Shown piece after piece: positions 60,477 through 64,000 of a DNA stretch of 64,000 nucleotides. Position numbers and translations under genes: made by a program. The notes under the pieces are model-generated. The model was not told the DNA's origin, did no database searches, and saw nothing but the letters and a program-made list of their open reading frames with translations. Every line of letters starts with the position of its first letter. The stretch's first letter is position 1. Origin of the DNA: Roseovarius faecimaris (GTDB lineage: Bacteria; Pseudomonadota; Alphaproteobacteria; Rhodobacterales; Rhodobacteraceae). The DNA lies in assembly GCF_009762325.1 (NCBI RefSeq), contig NZ_CP034348.1:2176501-2240500 (forward strand), given 5' to 3'.

Positions 60477-60850
60477 GCGCGGAGGGCCTGTAAGCCGGAT
60501 TCTGTCCACCCCGGGCCGTGGCCCGAAGCTGGATGACCATTCATCTGGACGCGCTGTTGCCAACACGCCTCAAGCTGCCAACCCGGATCTGCGAGGCCAA
60601 GACAGCCCATGTGCGATCCCTATTTGGCATTGCTCCCGGTGGGGCTTGCCGTGCCGGTGCTGTTGCCAGCCCCGCGGTGGGCTCTTACCCCACCGTTTCA
60701 CCTTTACCCCTGTCGCGCAGGGGAAGTCTGTTCTCTGTGGCGCTTTCCCTCGGGTTACCCCGGCCGGGCATTACCCGGCACCGTTGTCTTGTGGAGTCCG
60801 GACTTTCCTCGGCGCCATTGCTGATGCCGCGGCCATCCGGCCCTCCGCGC
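60477..60850 (-). ncRNA. rnpB: RNase P RNA (type A)
   Basis: Read on the minus strand, GCGCGGAGGGCC (5' end) pairs with GGCCCTCCGCGC (3' end) to close helix P1. The conserved core is present: GAGGAAAGTCCGGACTCC near the 5' side, GGTAAGAGCCCACCG, AAGGTGAAACGG, and ACAGAATCCGGCTTACAG at the 3' end, the universal P4 partners. The gene is about 374 nt. It removes 5' leaders from pre-tRNA together with RnpA. Confidence 0.96.
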
Positions 60851-60963
60851 CCCGCCTATGTAGGGGTTTGCGGGGGCAAGCGCAACTCCATGCCGGTTGA
60901 CATCGCGCGCCCATCGGCGAGGCTTGTCGAAACCGCCCCTGTCGGCCCTGCGAAGGATCGCCC

Positions 60964-61581
60964 ATGTATCGCCTGCTTATCCTGCTTTTTTGCACCCTTT
61001 GCGGCCCTGCCCTGGCCACCTGCCCTGTCCCGTCGGACATGGCCAAGGGGGTAGCGGTCAGCACGGTTGGCCCGCGCGGCGCGCAGACCATGCATGTGTT
61101 TCGCAAAACGGCTCAGGGCCGCGTGGATGAACGCCGGACGCGCCGCTGGATCGCCGCGCGTAGCACCGTCGAAAGGCAACTGCAACGCGGACTGCTGCCG
61201 CTGGAACAACGGGTGATCGAGGCTCCGGAGGGCCGGGCTGGGCCGATGGATGAGGTCTATACCTATCCCGGTCAGGCCATTGCGCGGCTTCAGATCACGC
61301 CCAAAACACAGATCACCGCCGACGCGCATGTAACGGCGTCGAATGGAACCAGGCGAAAGATCAGCACGCAATACAGCATCGGTGCGATGGCCTGGCGCTG
61401 GTATGGCCGTTGCCGTTTCCGGGTGATGGAGATCACCGCCGTCGAGGATGCCGACGGCGTCGAGACGGCGTACACCTATCTTTATTTCGAACGCTACGGC
61501 TTTGCCATTGAAACGCAGGCGGTGCAGCAGGGCAAAACCTTTGAGACGACGATCCTCGGGATCGCCCGGGCCACGCCCTGA
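60964..61581 (+). CDS. Hypothetical exported protein
   Basis: 205 residues: MYRLLILLFCTLCGPALATCPV is a signal peptide cut after A-L-A. The mature part is beta-rich with few Cys and contains W-R-W-Y-G-R-C-R-F near residue 142. No domain is recognised. It has a strong signal peptide and coding-like composition. Confidence 0.75.
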   Translation: MYRLLILLFCTLCGPALATCPVPSDMAKGVAVSTVGPRGAQTMHVFRKTAQGRVDERRTRRWIAARSTVERQLQRGLLPLEQRVIEAPEGRAGPMDEVYTYPGQAIARLQITPKTQITADAHVTASNGTRRKISTQYSIGAMAWRWYGRCRFRVMEITAVEDADGVETAYTYLYFERYGFAIETQAVQQGKTFETTILGIARATP

Positions 61582-61587
61582 GCCATG

Positions 61588-62268
61588 TCAGGATCTGGCA
61601 GGCCAGCGGGTTGCAAGATCGGCCAGAAGGCGCAGGTCGGTTTCCGAAACGGGACCATCCGCGCCGGGGCGGAACCTGTCGCGAAAGGCTCTGAGCCGTG
61701 CAGCCTGCGGCGCCTCTGGCGGATAGCCGAAGGCGCGGGCGAGCCGGTCAAACTCCCGGCCTTGCGGGTCGGCCTCCCGCGGCCAGACCGACAGGCCCAG
61801 ACGCGCCAGACGCTGCCAGTCAAAGCGCGGGCCCGGATCGGATTTGCGTTCAGGGGCCATATCCGAATGCGCGATGACACCTTCCGGGGCGATATCCCAG
61901 CGCGCCATTATGCCGGGCAGAAGCACCTCAAGCGCGGCCATCTGCGGCTCGGCGAAGGGATGCGTGCCGTCATTGTCCAACTCGATCCCGATGGAGCGCG
62001 AATTGATGTCGTCGAGCCCGCCCCAGCTTCCGGCCCCCGCATGCCAGGCGCGCCGGTCTTCGTCGACCATCTGCCAGAGGCGCCCGTCACCGCCGATCAG
62101 GTAATGCGCGGAGACTTCCGCGCCCGGATCGCAAAGCCGCTCCAGCGCCGCCTCAGCGCCTGACATGGCCGTGTAGTGCAGGACGATCAGGTGCGGGCGC
62201 AACCCATCGCGGCGCGGCCCGCAATTGGGCGATGGATGGACAATCACATCGGACGTGTCTGCGCTCAC
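61588..62268 (-). CDS. N-acetylmuramoyl-L-alanine amidase, AmpD type
   Basis: 226 residues. Amidase_2 motifs: L-I-V-L-H-Y-T-A-M (zinc His near 31), S-A-H-Y-L-I, H-A-G-A-G-S-W-G-G and H-S-D-M-A-P-E-R-K-S-D-P-G (zinc His and Asp near 143). It cleaves the muramyl-peptide amide in peptidoglycan recycling. No signal peptide, so cytosolic like AmpD. Overlaps the upstream lipoprotein gene by 4 bp. Confidence 0.92.
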   Translation of the reverse strand: MSADTSDVIVHPSPNCGPRRDGLRPHLIVLHYTAMSGAEAALERLCDPGAEVSAHYLIGGDGRLWQMVDEDRRAWHAGAGSWGGLDDINSRSIGIELDNDGTHPFAEPQMAALEVLLPGIMARWDIAPEGVIAHSDMAPERKSDPGPRFDWQRLARLGLSVWPREADPQGREFDRLARAFGYPPEAPQAARLRAFRDRFRPGADGPVSETDLRLLADLATRWPARS

Positions 62269-63005
62269 GCGCCGCCCGCGGACGGCACCGCGTTGCGGAA
62301 CGGGCTCGGGTCCCAGCCGCAGGCATAGCCGTCACCATCCGGGTCCAGACCAAGCCGGTCACGCGTTGGCCCGCCCTTTTCCAGGAAATCCATCTGCGCC
62401 TTCTCATAAGAGGTGTATTTCGCGCAATTGCGCCGCGCACGGGCCTCCTTGTTGAAGCCGACCCTGCGATAGACCTGCGTGCCGACAGGATGGGTGGAAC
62501 TGAGCGCATAGGCCACGATATTGGGTCCGGTGCTGCCACTGCGCTGCGGCAGGGCCGTCGGCTCCACAACCTTGTACTGCGCGCGGTTCTGGGCGATGAG
62601 CTGGGCATCGCTTTCGATGGAGCGCTGCGCGCCAACCGCCTCGAAATCGTTTTCCGAGGAAATGCCGGTCGAGGTGGTGACCGTCTGCGGCGGTGGATTG
62701 TTCGGGTCCGCCTGCACAGGCGGCACGCCGGAATTGGCCTGGCTTGCTGTCAGCGCGGCGCGGGTTTCGGCGGCCAGTGTCTCAGCATCGCTGGACGGCA
62801 TCGTCTGGCCGTCAGCCGACAGAGGCTCGGACGACACCGCGTCAGGCGGCGGCAGAACAGAGCCGGTAAGCGCCGCATCGCGCCGCGCCCGTTCGGCCAG
62901 ATAGGCGTCATAGTCGTTGAAGCCCACGCCCGCCGCACTGTCAGGCACCGAAGGCGAACAGGCCGCGAGCGCCGCACAGGCCATAAGGGTCAAGGAAAGT
63001 CGCAT
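62265..63005 (-). CDS. Lipoprotein with excalibur-like C-terminal domain
   Basis: 246 residues. The lipobox is L-A-A-C (MRLSLTLMACAALAAC), followed by a long Pro/Ser/Ala-rich region. The C-terminus A-R-R-N-C-A-K-Y-T-S-Y-E-K-A-Q ending D-P-D-G-D-G-Y-A-C-G-W is the excalibur pattern, a Ca-binding repeat with two Cys. It is coupled to the amidase gene, so an envelope role is likely. Confidence 0.8.
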   Translation of the reverse strand: MRLSLTLMACAALAACSPSVPDSAAGVGFNDYDAYLAERARRDAALTGSVLPPPDAVSSEPLSADGQTMPSSDAETLAAETRAALTASQANSGVPPVQADPNNPPPQTVTTSTGISSENDFEAVGAQRSIESDAQLIAQNRAQYKVVEPTALPQRSGSTGPNIVAYALSSTHPVGTQVYRRVGFNKEARARRNCAKYTSYEKAQMDFLEKGGPTRDRLGLDPDGDGYACGWDPSPFRNAVPSAGGA

Positions 63006-63042
63006 CTGCTTTATCCTGCCATGCCGTCTTTTGCGGCCGGTC

Positions 63043-64000
63043 TTACCACCATTTCCCGGGCTTGGCTACAAATCCCGCCGCCGTCTCAAGGGCGTAGGCA
63101 GTATTCAGCAAATCCCCTTCCTCCCACGGCCGGCCGATCAGTTGAAGCCCCAGAGGCAAGCCCTGTTTGTCGAGCCCGGCAGGCACTGCGATGCCCGGCA
63201 ACCCCGCAAGGTTGACCGTCACGGTGAAGACATCGTTGAGATACATCTGCACCGGATCGGCATCGGCCATCTCGCCCAGCCCGAAGGCCGCCGAGGGCGT
63301 GGCGGGCGTCAGGATCGCGTCAACGCCTGCATCAAACACCTCTTCAAAGTCGCGCTTGATCAGCGCGCGGACCTTGCGGGCGCGGTTGTAATAGGCGTCA
63401 TAGAACCCCGCCGAAAGCACATAGGTCCCGACCATCACCCGGCGCTGCACCTCGGGGCCGAAGCCCTCGGCACGGGTTTTCTCATACATCTCGGTGATGC
63501 CGTCGCCCTGCTCCAGCTTGGCGCGGTGGCCATAGCGCACCCCGTCATAGCGCGCCAGGTTCGACGACGCCTCGGCGGGCGCGATGACATAGTAGGCGGG
63601 CAGCGCATATTTGGTATGCGGCAGGGAAATATCGCGGATCTCGGCCCCGGCATCCTTGAGCATCTCGGTCCCTGCTGCCCAGAGCGCCTCGATTTCCTCG
63701 GGCATGCCGTCCATGCGGTATTCCTTGGGGATACCAATCACCTTGCCCTTGATGTCGCCGGTCAGCATGGCCTCGAAATCCGGCACCGGCAGATCGGCCG
63801 AGGTGCTGTCTTTCGGGTCGTGGCTGCACATGGCTTCCAACATGATCGCGGCATCGCGCACCGATTTGGTCATCGGCCCGGCCTGGTCGAGCGACGAGGC
63901 AAAGGCGACGATCCCCCAGCGCGAGCAGCGCCCATAGGTGGGCTTGATGCCCGTGATACCCGTGAAGGCCGCAGGCTGGCGGATGGAGCCGCCGGTATCG
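63043..64000 (-). CDS. gatA: Glu-tRNA(Gln) amidotransferase subunit A, 3' part
   Basis: The frame runs open to the window end (codon phase starts at 63999). It includes [10 protein letters not shown] with the catalytic Ser, and [10 protein letters not shown], then the C-terminal amidase half ending A-T-P-S-A-A-F-G-L and [10 protein letters not shown]. The N-terminal third, including the Ser-Ser-Lys lysine, lies outside. Used for Gln-tRNA formation in alphaproteobacteria. Confidence 0.93.
   Translation of the reverse strand, partial: DTGGSIRQPAAFTGITGIKPTYGRCSRWGIVAFASSLDQAGPMTKSVRDAAIMLEAMCSHDPKDSTSADLPVPDFEAMLTGDIKGKVIGIPKEYRMDGMPEEIEALWAAGTEMLKDAGAEIRDISLPHTKYALPAYYVIAPAEASSNLARYDGVRYGHRAKLEQGDGITEMYEKTRAEGFGPEVQRRVMVGTYVLSAGFYDAYYNRARKVRALIKRDFEEVFDAGVDAILTPATPSAAFGLGEMADADPVQMYLNDVFTVTVNLAGLPGIAVPAGLDKQGLPLGLQLIGRPWEEGDLLNTAYALETAAGFVAKPGKWW

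Noticed and set aside
60174..60566. 130-codon minus-strand frame
   Set aside because: Wrong frame over rpmG; the correct frame encodes 55-residue L33.
60475..61054. Overlapping plus-strand frames of 140-178 codons
   Set aside because: They cross the RNase P RNA gene, whose conserved core and P1 pairing explain the sequence.
1..64000. tRNA genes, CRISPR arrays, insertion sequences, prophage
   Set aside because: I looked for tRNA arms, regularly spaced repeats, transposase motifs and phage genes on both strands and saw none.

Overview
The window is GC-rich and gene-dense. It reads as a chromosomal segment of a marine alphaproteobacterium of the Roseobacter group (Rhodobacteraceae). The evidence is a soxB-soxD-soxA-soxG sarcosine oxidase operon, two DddQ-type DMSP lyase genes in tandem, an LPxx-free Rieske/dimethylglycine-dehydrogenase pair for quaternary amines, roseobacter-style DUF1127 and DUF1289 proteins, and an alphaproteobacterial-type RNase P RNA. 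Roseovarius or a close relative is my best guess (inference). I found no tRNA, rRNA, CRISPR, insertion sequence or prophage.

Layout. 1-1.5 kb: a minus-strand BtpA-like / phosphoribosyltransferase / prs operon, with prs cut by the window edge. 1.8-8.4 kb: housekeeping and envelope genes (LysM protein, LOG-family hydrolase, RarD permease, lipoprotein, superoxide dismutase, a lone asparagine-synthetase-like enzyme). 8.4-14.1 kb: the heterotetrameric sarcosine oxidase operon with a small membrane ORF and two back-to-back palindromes. 14.3-19.0 kb: ccmI-ruvX-DUF1289, a 2-oxoglutarate-dioxygenase-like protein, a TSUP permease and dusA. 19.0-26.0 kb: an AcoR-like regulator without an AAA+ domain beside an aldehyde dehydrogenase, two tandem sulfotransferases and a porin with a TTG start.

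26.4-45.6 kb is the most interesting part. Two long divergent gene strings leave a 73-bp promoter region next to an RpiR-type regulator. The minus string runs RpiR, Rieske oxygenase, GFA-fold protein, arylmalonate-decarboxylase/maleate-isomerase-like protein, sulfotransferase-like protein, aldehyde dehydrogenase, FrhB-like iron-sulfur protein, ADP-ribosylglycohydrolase, carboxymuconolactone-decarboxylase-like protein and BKACE. The plus string runs dimethylglycine-dehydrogenase-like flavoprotein, MDR reductase, DddQ1, DddQ2, an enolase-superfamily enzyme, a remnant of another enolase, a small cupin, two more enolases and a class III aminotransferase. Together these could oxidatively N-demethylate a betaine (glycine betaine, carnitine, proline betaine or hydroxyproline betaine), feed sarcosine to the sox enzyme, epimerise or dehydrate hydroxyproline-type intermediates and cleave DMSP. 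The specific substrates are inferred, not shown.

45.9-49.4 kb holds two divergent Amt-family ammonium transporters, each followed by a one-helix small protein and each preceded by a CCATTATTGG-centred palindrome. 49.5-64 kb is mostly housekeeping: OsmC/GntR, formyl-THF cyclo-ligase and MgtE, guanine deaminase, CAP lipoprotein, inositol-monophosphatase-like enzyme, XRE regulator, quinone oxidoreductase, a LysR-DUF1127 pair, a Bax-inhibitor-1 protein, rpmG, rnpB, an AmpD-like amidase, an excalibur-like lipoprotein and a gatA gene cut by the window end.
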